This document shows positions 34,488 through 47,724 of a stretch of DNA of 64,000 bases, piece by piece (positions within the stretch are counted from its first letter, which is position 1; each line of letters begins with the position of its first letter). The stretch lies in assembly GCA_025345505.1 (NCBI GenBank), contig JANVCC010000270.1, positions 5,447,748-5,511,747 on the forward strand, given 5' to 3'. The notes beneath the pieces were generated by a model, which ran no database searches, was not told where the DNA came from, and was given only the letters and a program-made list of their open reading frames with translations. Source of the DNA: Todiramphus chloris collaris (lineage: Eukaryota; Chordata; Aves; Coraciiformes; Alcedinidae). A program made the translations under genes and the position numbers.

Positions 34488-37400
34488 GAGAGCCAAACAC
34501 TTTTCTGAAAACCAAACACTTCTAAGGCATCAACTGTGAGTATGCTCTTAACTAAGACTTACCAGCTAAACCAGTTATAAGTTTTATGCCTGAAATCCAT
34601 ATGCAAGGGTGTTAAGAATTTACACCTTTATAGGCTGATAAATGCATATGTAAAATTTATTTAAACTGTCTAGAGACAAAAAAAGATAAAATCCTGCTAA
34701 CCTATCTAGGAGACTTGACTGTGCTGCTTCACTGAAACCACTCTAGTCTTGGACCCTCATCTAAATGCCGTGTTAAGAACTGTCACCCCAGGACCTTTAG
34801 CAAGGCTCAGTGCTTTGCATTTGACTTATTAGAAGCTTTTAATGACTCGTATGAAGTCACGGGATAGAGCCACAGATATATAGTTACACACTCAGAAGAC
34901 TCTATTAAAGGCCTTTTCAGCTTTGCTGTGAATTTACAATTTGAGAATTTCCAAGAGAGTACATTTTCTGAGACAAATTTAATTGCCTTAGGATAATTTA
35001 GATTTTTTTTTTTTTTTTTTTTCCTTTTAATGTGATTTGTCATGGTAGAACCTAGACGTTTTCCACGTGGGTTTACTCTCTGCTTTCTGTGGCCTGCAAG
35101 GAATTAGTTTTAATTAATAGGACTGGTAAATGCATTGTTGAAATAGTCGTTGGGGCAGGCACACCTTTGTGTTAACAGTTGGGTTAAACAGCCCCTTTAT
35201 CAGAGCTATTAGCACCTAATATTACTGACTGATTAAAGATCACTCAGCAGATTATCCAGTCCCAAGGCTTCCACAGACCCCTAGACAGGTGCTCAAATAA
35301 AAAATTATGTTAAGTAAATTAGCACTAGTATTGCCATCGTTCATGACTTTGTCTCGGCTGCAGAAAAGCAAAAAGTTATTGGGCTGTTTGGTTATTTTTT
35401 ATTTTTTTTTTTGGGGTCCCTCTTAAGCAGCTGGTTAACTTAGGCAATCCCTGTAGATTTACATTGCAAAATGGCAAGATCAGCACCAAGGCCTTTGTCC
35501 TAGAGTTGACCTGACCTTCCTATCTCATCAGAGAGTCCTCTGCCTTCCCTCCACCCAGGTTGGTTCGGAGAATAATTGTGTTTTTTACACTAAAAATGTT
35601 ATATTCCTAGGTTGATGGGGTTTTTTTTTTGACAGCGGAAGCAGCACGTAACACAGACCATCTATCCCGTGTCCCTAGAAATGTGTTTTATTTTAAATTC
35701 ATGCATTTAGACTGGGCTCCTAGGTAAACTGGAAACGCGTAACTTAAGAAGGCAGGAAATCCCACAAGAGTTCCCAGAGCATAGCTTAGCTGACAGTTCA
35801 CTTTTTAATGGGTGAAATGAAGCCTTGACATTAATGAGCCCAGGCCCCCTGACTTCACTGGAATTTTGCATCCTTACACCAGTCAGATTTCTGTCTCAAT
35901 TGTGTTGTGTGGCAATTTATAGTACCTTTCATGTCCCCCTGAAAAGCTCTGTGTCCCGTGTGGCCTGGGGACTGTTTCTGACAAGAAGGCTGCACAGAAC
36001 AGAAAATAGTGGGCTGATGACAGACAAGACCCCAAAGTTTTTGTGTGCCTCGAAACAGGAGCAGTGTGTCTTGTCCCTGTTGATTTCTGTTAACTTTGAA
36101 AGGGCCAAGAGTTTAATAGAAGTAGCTGGAATGAGAACTAGCCCGTAGGTAGGGCTAGCGTGACCGTAAGAACTGTCTGAGCAGTGCTCATTAGGAATGT
36201 TGGATAAGGAATATTCCTAGGTGACTATGAAAGAAACATAATAAAATAAGCCCTGCTTATTCTTGAAGTGTTATTCTTTGTTTGCTGTTCTCTTTGGAGA
36301 GGGTGTCAAAAGGACAGCCTGGTGTCAAGTGGATTTGGATGTGGTTAAAAGCACGTGCTAAAAAAAAAAGGTCTCAGACTGTATCTGGATGTCTAGTTAG
36401 ATAGAGGCAAATGTCTTAGATGCCTAGGGAACCTGACAAAAAATAATAATAAAAAAAAGGAGCTAGCTTGTAACCTCTAGTTCAGTTTTGCTCTAAATAG
36501 ACCACCTCATAGGTTAGAAAGTGGTGACATGCAAAAGGAGCTTTAGAGATGCAGCACAACATTATGAGACAAACCCCTGCTTCCCCCCGCTGCCAACCCC
36601 CTGAAGCATCACATTCTGTAAGAGATGCATTAGATTTATCAATAGACCTTTCTTTACTCCACTGTGCTGCAATTCCTTTTGGGAAAAATTTGTATTTTCA
36701 GCAAAGACACAGAAGACTATAAAATTGGAAGCAGATGTGAAGTTGGACTGGATAGCTCTGTGGCTGTTTCTTTTGTGGAAGCACTTTTGAACAAACCCAG
36801 CCTTATGTGCTCCTTGCTGTCTTGCCCCATGTAACTCCCTTGCCTGCTTTTTACATTTTCCAGAGAACCAGGAGGTGCAGCGTGACTAACTGATCTAAAT
36901 GTAAACGTCTTCCCTATCACATCATCCATCTCTTGATTTTCCAACCGTTCCTGTGTTCTTTGGAAGGTATTTTAAACAATAACCTCAATATTTTTGCATT
37001 GTTAACAAAATAAAAAAGAACAAAAAAATCGAGGCAGTGCTCTACACATAGAGGCTAAATTTAGTCCTGGTTGCTAGTGCTTTTGCTGGCCTCGATGACG
37101 TCTATACCTGGCTCATATACAATACCTTAATTTATTGGCATGTTTTAATTTGTTGAAAACAAGCTTATATCTCATTTACTTAGAGAAACATCTGTCCTTT
37201 GGCATGTTGGTGACGTTATTGATGTTACTGATGAACTGGGAGGAGGGAGATTAAAGATTATTACTTTTTCTTTCTGGTGCATTTTTATTCAGGATCGTTG
37301 GTGCCCCGTGCAATGTGCCGCGATGAAAAGAGGAGCCAAGCAAGATAGCCTGCTATTTGTCTCTTGGTGATGTTTCCTCAGTTCTGATTTGCAGCAGAAC

Positions 37401-40400
37401 TGAGCCTGGGCCCAGTGAAGTACAGTTTCAAATCCACAGCCTGCCTAGAATTCATAAGGGCTTACCCAGCTTGATCTAAGACTCTATAATGCTTAGCTCT
37501 GCCTTTTGTACCTGCTGTTTGTGGGCACGCAGTCTCTCAGGAGTTAATTCTTTCCCAGTGCAGAGCCAGTGCCTGATGAAGAGAGTCACTGGTGCTATTG
37601 CATTTGCTCCCAAGGGCAGCACCTCAGCTGCTTCCGTGCTCCCTTTTGAGCCTTCGATGCACTGTTGGCTTGGCACAGAAATTCTGTGCTGCTGTAGGAC
37701 AGAGGGAATAGACACAAGCCTGGAGGAGCAGTCCGTGTCACTCAGTGGTTATCACAGGGCAGGTTCTCTGCTTCAGTGCTCCAAGAATTGACATTTCATT
37801 TTGGTTCATCCTTTCGCTTTGGCCTCCCATTACACAGCTATGCATGCTTTCACTTTCTAGGTCTTCTCCCCAAACTGCCCAGTGCATACTCCCAGCTGTC
37901 CCCCACCTCAGCAAAGACCTGTTCAAGCCCCTCCTCAATCCTCTTATCCTCTACATGCTGTGCCTACCCCTTCTGTATCTTTTATGAGCTCCACTTCCCA
38001 CATTGGCTAGCGTGTCTTCTTGATTTCTTCACTCCTGGTGCTAGGCAGAGTTGATGAGACAGGAAGAAAGAAAAACTGGCAGGGATAGCTCTATCTGAAC
38101 ATCTTTCCTGCTAAGTTTGGAGCAGCACCGAAGTTATTTTTAAAAAGAAAAATAACGTGCCTTTTTTAATGGTAAAATGACCCATCAGAGATATCAAAGT
38201 GTGGAATTTGCAAGTGGGAAAGCCAAATGGCAAGTTTGACAAATGCAAATCAATACGTTTCTGGAACAGGTATACATGAAATGTGATTGTTTTGTGAAAA
38301 GCAGTTGTGACAAACCAGGAGATCAGAATCCAACAGTTACAATGCAAAAGAGAAGAGATCTAGTTCAGCCCGTGGATGTAGCTCTTCTTGTGTAAAGCCG
38401 AGCCCACCATTGGAAAGTGCACAGTTCATGCTGGAAGATCTTCCTGTCTGGGGGGTCGCTTATTGAGCCTTCACAGCTCGCCATACATGATACTGCTCAG
38501 ATGAATTCTGGATTTAAGTGACACTCCCCAAAATTTCGTAAAACAGATCAGGATCCAGGTGCTGTTTGCAAGCTCACCTGCAGTTTCTATCTCATAAAAC
38601 TGATAAAAACTGGGGTGTAGATCTGCTTTTCCAGAAATACAGGGCTACCGTGAATCCCTGGCTCTTTGCTGAACGATTAACAGTGAATCACTGCTCTTTA
38701 CAAGTCTCAATGCATTCACCGTATGCCGGGTGTCGCAAGAGCATGAGAACCTGTACCAATTTGAAACTGGCTGAACAGCTTCACACTGGCATCCCTACTT
38801 GGGAGTAGGAGTCTTGAGAAGTAACTACTTGAGTTTAACCTTCCTAGTATGGATAAGATACTGTCATCTCCTTGAGCATAATTATCTTTCCACCCCCACC
38901 ATCTTATCCTTTCTATATTTCCCAGTAGGAGGATCAAAAGAAAGTTAGTTAACTGCAGCATTCATCAGATAATCCAAAGGAGACATTAATCTGGAAGACA
39001 TTATTACCAAATAATTAATTCATGGGTTAATTCCATCCTTATTTATCTGACTTTCCTATGATTGTGAGTGTGGGTTTCTCAGCCTAAATCCTAGTACAAA
39101 GTAGTCCCTACTTGAGGAGAGTGGTACTGGAGAGAACAAAGAAAGAGGGATGACATGTGTGTCTTCTTCAGGACACTTGCCAGCTCCTGATACGTTTTAA
39201 GGGAAATTATTATTCTCAGTATTAAGATAATACTTAGTGAGTTGCTGAAAAAAAACAGTAAGCAGAAAACTATCCTGATTTTGTACGCAGATGCAGAGTT
39301 ACTTAGGTAAGATCTGCACCAAGGCTTGCTTCCTTATTCTAGACTTATTAAAATTGTATTCTATTTCTCATGTTGTCTCTGTCTTTCGGTTGTTCCAGGT
39401 GACCACTGATAGGTCACTGGGAAAGCAGATCTGTCTTTTCATCAGTGCATTTCCCCCATGCTGCTCTGCCAGTGCCAGTGCTATGGGTGGGTACGCTCCA
39501 CGTACGTGGGGAGAATCACCACGGAAAGAAAGAGGTCGGTCTGCGAGCAGCGAGACGAGTAAGACGTGGTTTCCATTGGCTTGGTGTCCTTTATCCTTGC
39601 CCCTTCATGGTGTACTACACTACCTTTCTCCAAGCCTTTCATGACACGCATGTTCTCTTGCTCTGTGTGCCCAGTATGAGCCGGGCAACTGGTTGCTGCC
39701 AACAGCAGCAGCTGAGCTCTGCCCGCTTTTCCCTCGGAGCAATCGCTAATTTGGGTTGGCCAACAGCTCGGGAAGTTTTCTGTGAGGGAGGTTCAGAGAG
39801 AAGGAGAGAGTGGGAAGAAGTAAACAGATGGAAAGAGGCAGAAAGCACCAGCATTTAAGCCTCATTACGTACAAAACCAAGCTGAAAGTGGCTGCCGGTG
39901 ATTACCGTTAATGAAGTTTATTCAGACTGTGGCAAGGAGATGTCAAAGGTGTGACGGCACCAGCGATGCATTTGGGCTGTGTGGCAGTGGCCTCTCCCTC
40001 CTACCCCCACGCTTTAATTACAATTCCAGTAACTTTCAGCATCTTTTTGTCAACGATCGTGCTCGTCGGCCAAGCTGTGCTCACCGTCCAAAGTCCATTT
40101 AATTCCTTGTAAGTCGTTGGGACCGATGTGTAGGGAATACTAACTCTCTTTCTGCATCTTGACAAATGTGGACATCGTCTGCTTTTCCTGGAAATGTGAC
40201 TTTCCCTGGAAGTGTGTCTTTCCTACAGACTTCCACAGGCTGTTCACCCTACCTGGGAGATCACGTGAGGTTGTAATGAAGAGATGACATAAGAGCTTTA
40301 CTCTGTTAGCCAGTTTCTGAGCATTTTGCAACTGACCCTTTTATCTTTAAAAATATACTGTCTTGTATTAGAAATGGTAAGGATACGTCTGATTTTTATA

Positions 40401-40620
40401 TATATGGTATCTAGATGCTCTAGATAGGCTGGAGATACACATACCTGAGTTTATGGCCGTTCACCGAGGTGTATGCTGGAAGCTGTGCTGTGGAGTAGGT
40501 GTCTAGAAAGGAAATGGCATCTCATTGCCCCTGAGGACCTTAGCCCAGAATGACAATTTATTTACGTTTTGTTGTGACCTATGTTGAAACATAAGTTGTG
40601 ATATAGGGAATGTGATGTAG
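34488..40620. other. Gene-free stretch, intron-like
   Basis: AT-rich single-copy sequence with a T-run at 34993-35022. Donor matches at 33847 and 39307 (TTAG/GTAAGATC) lack good partners. A 117-codon and a 137-codon frame overlap at 39291-39858 but carry no recognised domain. No RNA gene or transposon was recognised. Confidence 0.45.
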
Positions 40621-40879
40621 GGAATGGATTAAAACTAGAGAGAGGTCGATTCAGGTTGGACATCAGGAAGAATTTCTTCCCCATGAGGCTGGTGAGACAC
40701 TGGCCCAGGCTGCCCAGAGAGGTGGGGGAAGCCCCATCCTTGGAAGTGTTGAAGCCCAGGCTGTCTGGGGCTGTGAGCAACCTGCTCTAGTGGGAGGTGT
40801 CCCTGCCCATGGCAGGGGGGTTGGAACTGGATGAGCTTTAAGGTCCCTTCCAACCCTGACAGTTCTATGAGTCTATGAT
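40621..40879 (+). mobile_element. CR1 retroposon fragment, best preserved copy
   Basis: About 260 bp match the CR1 3' end well: CAGGTTGGACATCAGGAAGA, TTCTTCCCC, CACTGGCCCAGGCTGCCCAG, CCTGCTCTAGTGGGAGGTG, CCCTGCCCATGGCAGGGGGG, TTGGAACTGGATGAGCTTTA, and an end at TTCTATGAGTCTATGAT. This is the least diverged CR1 in the window and carries the intact terminal direct repeat. It is 5'-truncated and non-coding. Confidence 0.95.
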
Positions 40880-43800
40880 ACACTGTGCAGTACAATGGAA
40901 GATACTGAGTAAATGAGAAATTTCATGCTGAAAAAGGGCAATGTTTAAAAATTTGTGCCTAAAATTAGGTCAATAAATCAGATTCTTTGGGGCAGCTGAG
41001 CACCTGCCAGTCACTTCAAGTCATTTGGACCCGTGGACGCTGCTCCCAGAGGAAAGTTGGCCAGTGGTAGTTACTGGTGTGGAAGTAACCTTAAGGACCC
41101 AAGTTTGAAAATGCTCATTAACATTTTTATCCTTTAACTGGATATTGTTTTAATCCATGAGATTGATCATAGACTCGGGAGTTTGGTGAAGGTGCTTCAA
41201 GAAGCTTATTTAAACGTTTACTTAGGTTCAAAGAAGTGGATTCCAAATGGGGTAATTTCTGTGTAGAGACCTGTCAAATGAAATACTGTATGTTTGCAAG
41301 TGTTAGTCAAATCCCTGCTGACCTTTAGCTCACATAATAAGGTCGCTCTCCAAGTGTCTCTGCTTAAGAGAACTCAGCATTTAAACGTCCCATTTAAAAA
41401 TTGATTTGGCTGAATGCTACTGTTCATCTTGTCTGAGGCCCAACATGTCCTAGAGGAGAGTAAAAGGAGTGTTTCCCTTCTAAGTGTTGTCAAACGAGAA
41501 AGAATGATTGTTCCTCAGTTTTGCACGTGTCAGCGTAATAGAACCTTAGTCATGGAAATCTTTATTATTTGGCAGTTCTACAGCAGGGAAAAAACAGAGC
41601 GCTACCGTATTTTATCGGTGCTTGCAGATAAAAGTGTGCCTTTCATTGTGCTTCTTAAGAACAGAGGTCAGGACAATTTTGAAAACATAAGGAAGTGCTA
41701 AAAAATATTTTTCTGATTTTAAGAAAGGGGGAGAACCACCCCCTGTCTGGTTGAATGTGTTGGTCTCCATTTCCAAGGCATGGACAGTTTATATACTTCT
41801 TTCCAGTTCCATGGGGGGAAATAAAACAATTATTCAGTTAATGTCAGATTTTATTTTACTGTTAGGTAGTGATTCTGTGAAGTGCAGTACTGTGGAGTTT
41901 CAGATCATCAAGGCTTTCTTAGCCCTTAATGGGACTGCAATACATTGTAGTGCGTTGAGTAAGGGAGCTGTGATAGAGCAATGATTTACTCATGTTGTCC
42001 ATGGACGCGTGGAAGAACCAAGCTGGAGAAAAGCTGACTTGAGAAACATTAGCAGGGTGAGACAAAGGGGAAGGCAGATGGCAGTCACATGTTTAGGTGC
42101 TCTTTGCAATGACACAGAGCCAAGGTTATTGGGGACAAGGCCTTTCTCTTTCTTTCTTTGCCTTTATGGAATAATGTCAACCATGAGAAGACATGTCTAG
42201 TAATTACTGTATCAGGACAACAGATCTAGCTGTGACTCACCAGGGTAAGAGCTGTCTGGGTCAAAGTCATGTATTCCTTCTGAGCCAGCTACAAGTGGTT
42301 TGTTTGCAAGGGAAGTTTTCCTTTCTGCCTTCCTCATGCAGTAATAATTCACCAATTTACTGGTTCCTATGTAGGAATGTCAAGGGGGTTTAGGTGCTCA
42401 TTTTTGCTTCTGTGCTCTATTCAGGTACTCTGCTGAGGTTGTGAATGCTGATTACATGGCATAAATCATTTGATGCTTGTTTGTTTCAGATCATCAGAGG
42501 AATGAATGAGACCTTTTAACGCAGCCTTGCTCTTTTGTGTAGCTGTGCAGAGAGTCCTTGCACTGCCTGCCTCATCTGGGTTACTGGCAGACCTTTCATT
42601 GGATGTATTAATTATAGGTGAAGCTGTGAATGCCACCTGTAGTTAAGCTTCCCTGACGCTTTTTATCACAAGACTCTGTTTTCACTTGCTTATAAACTTA
42701 TCAAATGTATATTACTTGGACTGAAAAAGTACAGACTGGGAGACTGCATCTGGCTGAATATCTAAAGCTTCAGAAAAAAATATCTGTTGGGTTTTTTTTA
42801 TTTGGTTGGTTGTTGTTTTTTCTTTTTTTTCTCAGAACAAGTTTGAGAGAAATGTGTTGCTTTCTCACCTGTCTTAAAAATAAATGTGTCTATCCGTTTT
42901 GTTGAGACGCTCCAACGATTTGGGGAAATAATTCAATAACTGGGACGTAGAAGCAATGTGTCCCAATGTTACCAGACTCCAGGCTTTACAAATGTCCTAG
43001 TGCAAGTGCAGGAACTCAAGATCTGTTAAAACATAGGGATGTGGCAGAAAATAAATGAATTGTGGAAATTTTAGCGAAGCTACTTAACAACTACTATTTT
43101 CCAGGTTACCATTACATCACCTGTGGAAATGAGGGGAGGCTCCTTCCATTCACAGAATCACTCGGGTGATTTCTTGCTTGCAAAGCACACAAGCAGTACA
43201 AGGATGGCATGACAGAAAAGCCAACAGACATTCATAATCCTGACTTCATAGTGAGTCTTGAGTACAGGTCAAAGATAAATATAAGATCCGGTGCCTCACA
43301 GAGAGCAGTAAGAATTAAAAAAAATAAAGTTGAATATTTGTGTGTAATAATCAGCATCTAGTGTGTCCACTGCAGGAGGAAATGGCTTTAGGAAAAAATA
43401 GTCATGTCATCCATAGTCCTGCATGCAATGTGTAAGCCAAGGGGCCTGAAATGTGATTGTCTGGGAAATCTTGAAAGGTTGTAAGTTTTGAGTGATTGAC
43501 TTTGTATCTGTAATGTTCTTTTAATACGATTTTTTGGCATATAATTTGCTACTTGGTATTATTTGTAGCTCAAGCAGTAGAGGAGGTGAAATGCATGAAA
43601 ATAAAGTAATTCTACACTGAAGGAAAGAAACAGCAAACTCTTTTCTTAAACCCTTGGATAACTTCCTGTTTTGTCTGCAGAATAATATTTTTTCTTGGAG
43701 AGAAAGAAGGTGTTAGACATAGCAATTTCACTTGGATAGAAACGTCATCACATAAATAGCCTGCTGTGAATGATATTTTAGGCAGCTCAATCACTATCCT

Positions 43801-45520
43801 ACCAGGAGAAAAAATAGAAGAAATCCCTCAAAAAGCCAGTTGTAAATTCAATGCATCTATTAATTGAGGATATATTGGGATTTACTTATAGATACATATA
43901 ACGTATAAAAGAGTGAGAAAATACACCCTGGGTTATTCTAAAGTCATAACCATTCATATACCAATACAATTATCTGTTGATGAAATATTTGTATGATGCA
44001 TTTTCTTCTATTATTCTTTATTTATTTAATTATTTTTTAACTTGGCAAGGAATAGTGGATCCATATTCTTAATATTGGATCCACACACAAACATATAGCA
44101 CTTTTCACTCAGATTTCAAAGAACTCTGCAAAAGTTTCACTATTTTGTAGGTGGGAAAACAGCAAAGAAAGGTGAGGAGCTTGTCTAGAGCATCACAGCA
44201 CGTCTGGAGTTCTGCCCATAGCCACTATTACTGCATCAGGGCTGCAATTCGTGCCTGTTGTAGCCTTAGATGTGTCACACAGGTCTGCAGGATGCTCTTG
44301 CACAGGGTCATAACATGGATTTGGATTGTTGTTTCTCAGACCAGGAGGTTGGTGGAAAAGTGATTTGAAAGTTAATCAAAGCAGAAAGTTAGAGGTGAAA
44401 GGATTGTAGTTGGCAAGCACATTTAACACAGTTGTCAGTGTTTAATTAGGAGGCATTTAAGTTCAAGTGTGGCATTTGGGAGTTGATCTCTGGTGCTACA
44501 CACAAAGGTGAGAAAAGCTTCTGTCCTGACAAGAAGTTGTGGAAACTTGGGATCTTGTGAGCAGTGGAAGTTTAAAGGTACAGACAGGCACAGACTCCGG
44601 GGGCAGCTGCACTGCTTGGCTTAAGCTGTCTAAATAGAAATGCCACTCACTTTAATTTCAAGTGGCTTCGGGAGTGTTTCTGTAAGCAAGCTCTGCCAAC
44701 AAATGTGAGGGAGCAGTAACCTCTGCAAAGAAGTGATGTTCAACAGCTGGGGTATAACCTTCCCCTGGCTTGTCTGCATCCAGCAGGGAACATCTGTCCA
44801 AAGCCAGCTTCCAAAATTTACAGAACAAAGGTATAGTTTGTTTAACAAAGTTGCTTGTATTAGCCAAGTAATGGAACTTTCTTTGATTGTGCTGATGCCA
44901 GAACCACCCAACTTCTACTTTCCTTACTTAATTAGGATTAATTTTTTCAGAAAGCTCAAGACTTGGGTTTTCCTTTTGTTTGATGGTTTGGTTAAGTAAA
45001 GAAAATAAATCTTAGGTCATGTAAGGCACTCTTAGCCTAGGAAAAAACTTTTATGTCACTCAGATTTTTTTTTTTTAATTATTTTTTTTTTTCCCCCAGC
45101 AAGCTGTGTAAAGTATAAGTGTCAAGGTGATGTGTGCAAACTATTTAATGATAAAATTCTCCCAAAACATGTCATGATTTATGTGGTATCATTTAGATAT
45201 GCCAAGGAGATGAGAGTATACACTGCTCCTATGAAGTGTTTGAGGTTTAAACACGTGCTCTTGAAAAGTGAGCAGTGGTAAAGTTGCTTCTATATTTCAA
45301 GTCTTACTGGGTGCTGGTATCCATTGATTTCTTTACTGACAAATCAGCATCATGAACTACAGGTTTGGAGAGTGCTCTTTTGATTTAAGAAATCACCAAA
45401 ACACCACCCAGAAGATGCACAGTACCATAGGAAACTTCACTGTAGCATGGTGCTTTATGTCAGTTATTTGAATTCAAATGCTGTTTTGTACTGATTTTCA
45501 TAAATAATTAGGAACCAAGT
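40880..45520. other. Gene-free stretch, intron-like
   Basis: AT-rich single-copy sequence with T-runs (42790-42830 and 45066-45093). Several plausible donors (42246, 44171 and 44508) lack strong acceptors, except a short 21-nt pair near 44150-44170. No repeat or RNA gene was identified. Confidence 0.45.
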
Positions 45521-45865
45521 TGTCCTGGTTTGCGTTAGAACAGAACAATTCTGTTCAGTGACTTTACTTTGCTCTTATGTCCCTTCACTGAGTCCAGTCT
45601 GAGACAATCCCAGTGCCTGCTCCACAGCATCACTGGTGACAGTGATGTAATTGCCATCAGAGGGGTCTGAGTTCAGTACTGGTTTTGTATATATTTATAT
45701 ACATTCCATTTGATTATTATTTTCATTAAAGCTGTTCTAGCTTTCCTTTCTAATTGCTGAGTCTCTCTCCTATATTCCCTTTCACTTCCCCTTTGGGGAG
45801 TGAGTGGGTTAACAGAGAGCATCTGTTACAGGTCTAGTGGATGTCCCTGACCCTAAACTGTGACA
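45521..45865 (+). mobile_element. Solo LTR of an endogenous retrovirus (ERVL-like by target duplication)
   Basis: A 345-bp element begins TGTCCTGGTTTG and ends TAAACTGTGACA, giving the TG...CA ends of an LTR. This opening and ending are typical of a common avian LTR group. It has a TATA-like stretch at 45688-45701 and an ATTAAA poly(A) signal at 45725-45730, in the order expected for U3-R. The flanks are CAAGT (45516-45520) and CAGGT (45866-45870), a 5-bp target duplication with one mismatch; five bases suit ERVL-type integration. No internal retroviral genes are present, so it is a solo LTR left by recombination. Orientation is plus from the ATTAAA and the end sequences. Confidence 0.75.
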
Positions 45866-46322
45866 CAGGTTTGGGAAGTTAAAGCAAATGATCTGTGAAA
45901 ATAATGTCTTTTTTTTTATTATTATTCTTTCCCTGAGAGTTTTTCTAGCCATATTAAGGTTTGTGAAAGTAGAGCACCTGCTAAAGGAGGGTAAGGTCAA
46001 GTTGAGTGGTGATTCCTACAGTTCTTTTTGGCATTCCTTGGTTAATTCCTGTATTTGTTAGTCGTAGAGTAAGACAACATTGAACAACCCTCAAAATAGC
46101 CCAAACCTTGAGTAAGAGCATTTCTTTATACAAAAGACAGGCAGAAGAGCCCTTGTAAATGTATCATCTGCTGCCAGAACACAAATATGTAATTTGTCAG
46201 TATGTTTTTGTAGACAAGAGATATGAAAGGTATTTTAAACTTCTATTTTCCTCCTACCTTTGAGCTTTTAACTGTAATGAAATACCCCAAATGTCATTTA
46301 TTCCTCTCTGTGCTTCTTTCAG

Positions 46323-46367
46323 TATGAGTCTCTCAAGCAACAAGGAACATCTCTTGTGGAAACAAGG
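46323..46367 (+). other. Candidate 45-nt exon, plus strand
   Basis: A strong acceptor (CCTCTCTGTGCTTCTTTCAG) precedes a 45-nt segment open in one frame (YESLKQQGTSLVETR), ending at a weak donor (AAGG/GTATCT). If the donor is not used, the same frame reads on to a stop about 30 nt later, so it could be a terminal exon. It lies 450 bp right of the solo LTR. The product is not recognised. Confidence 0.15.
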
Positions 46368-47670
46368 GTATCTGAAAACTGTTCTGACTACTGCAGATGC
46401 TGAAATAAGAATGAAAGGAAAAGAAATACGTCTACGGAGAAAGCTCCCATGGAACTGCTGAGTGAGGATCCCTGACGCTCGGTGTCACGTAATTATGAAA
46501 CTCAGTGAGGATGAGCTGTTGGGAGATCTCGGGTTAGATAGTGCAGCCAGCTCCAATAGATACGTTTCCTGTGCGTGCCACTAAGGGGTGTTACGTCAGA
46601 GAAGTTGGTGTGTTGTGCTCCCAGTGAAATGGCACAGAGATGATACAGGCTGGTAAAAAACACGCGGAAAGTTTTCCAGGGTGTGTCTTTTTGTGTGCGG
46701 TCTAGGTTAGGGTCTGGGTTATTCAGCACAGTCCTGAAGAAAAACATAGGTTATATCATCTGGAAGGCTGAGAGGTGGGTTAGGTACCCTGGAGATAAGG
46801 GTTTCATCACAGTTCCCATTTGCCTTGATTCTGCTGTTTGGAAGATGATAAAATCAGCACGTCGTCCTGACTGCTCTGCTTTGCACATGTCACAGAAACG
46901 AGAGTAAAAAAGTCAAATTCATCATTCGGTACTTACTGTTTTTAAAAGATACCCTTTTGCCCTTGTGGCAGCGAGTTTTGTGTTGTTCTGTGGAAGAATT
47001 CTCTGTTTACTTTGCATGTAGCTGTTCTTTTGGAAATGTATTTTTGCTTTCCCAGGGAGGTGTTAGTGGCTGCCATCAGATGGCTCTTGCATCTGTAGAA
47101 AGTCTCAGATCTGGGTGAAGATGTTAAATGTGCTAAACAGCTTTCCTTTGGGCTAAATGATAGGAACACTGACACGTGTTTTTAGCTGCTTGTAGGAAGG
47201 CAGTAATCAAGCAAAGCAAAGGCTGAGCAGAATTACTCCACGCAGTCAGAGATACTATTTCCAAATTCCACAGAAGAAATAAGTCATGTAAGAAGCTTCA
47301 AGCAGGGTTTAGGAGTAAGCAGAGAGTCAAGGCCCTTTGGGGCTTATGACTCACTGGCCAGGGAGGCTTGGGGATGCTGAGCAATGAAAGTGGCTGCTGT
47401 TTGATTTTTTTACTTGGTGTGATCCTGTATTTACTGAACAGTGAATGCACGTTTGTGTCATCAGCTGCTTCTTTTTGAGGGATGGAGCCTGCGGCGAGTG
47501 CTGCACGTACAGGATACATCTCTGGGCATCAGGTCGTAGCAAGAAGCAGTGCTGAAATATTCTGCTTTTGAAAGAATTTGTGATACGATGGCCAGAGAAG
47601 CAACACTGATAACTTTCTCATCCCTGGCGCTGAAATTAAAGTTACATAAGCCACTTTTCACTCTTTGCAG

Positions 47671-47724
47671 ACACAGTTGATCACTCTCTTACTTAGCAAA
47701 AGTTCCAGACAGCTTGAAGATAAG
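47671..47724 (+). other. Candidate 54-nt exon, plus strand
   Basis: The acceptor CCACTTTTCACTCTTTGCAG and donor AAG/GTATGTGG both match consensus well. They enclose exactly 18 codons, open in one phase-0 frame only (TQLITLLLSKSSRQLEDK). With the 46323 candidate it could belong to the same transcript. Eighteen open codons alone are weak evidence, so a lncRNA exon or coincidence remains likely. Confidence 0.22.

Noticed and set aside
43150..43180. CACAGAATCAC, possible CR1 end
   Set aside because: Only about a dozen bases match and no adjoining CR1 sequence is recognisable.
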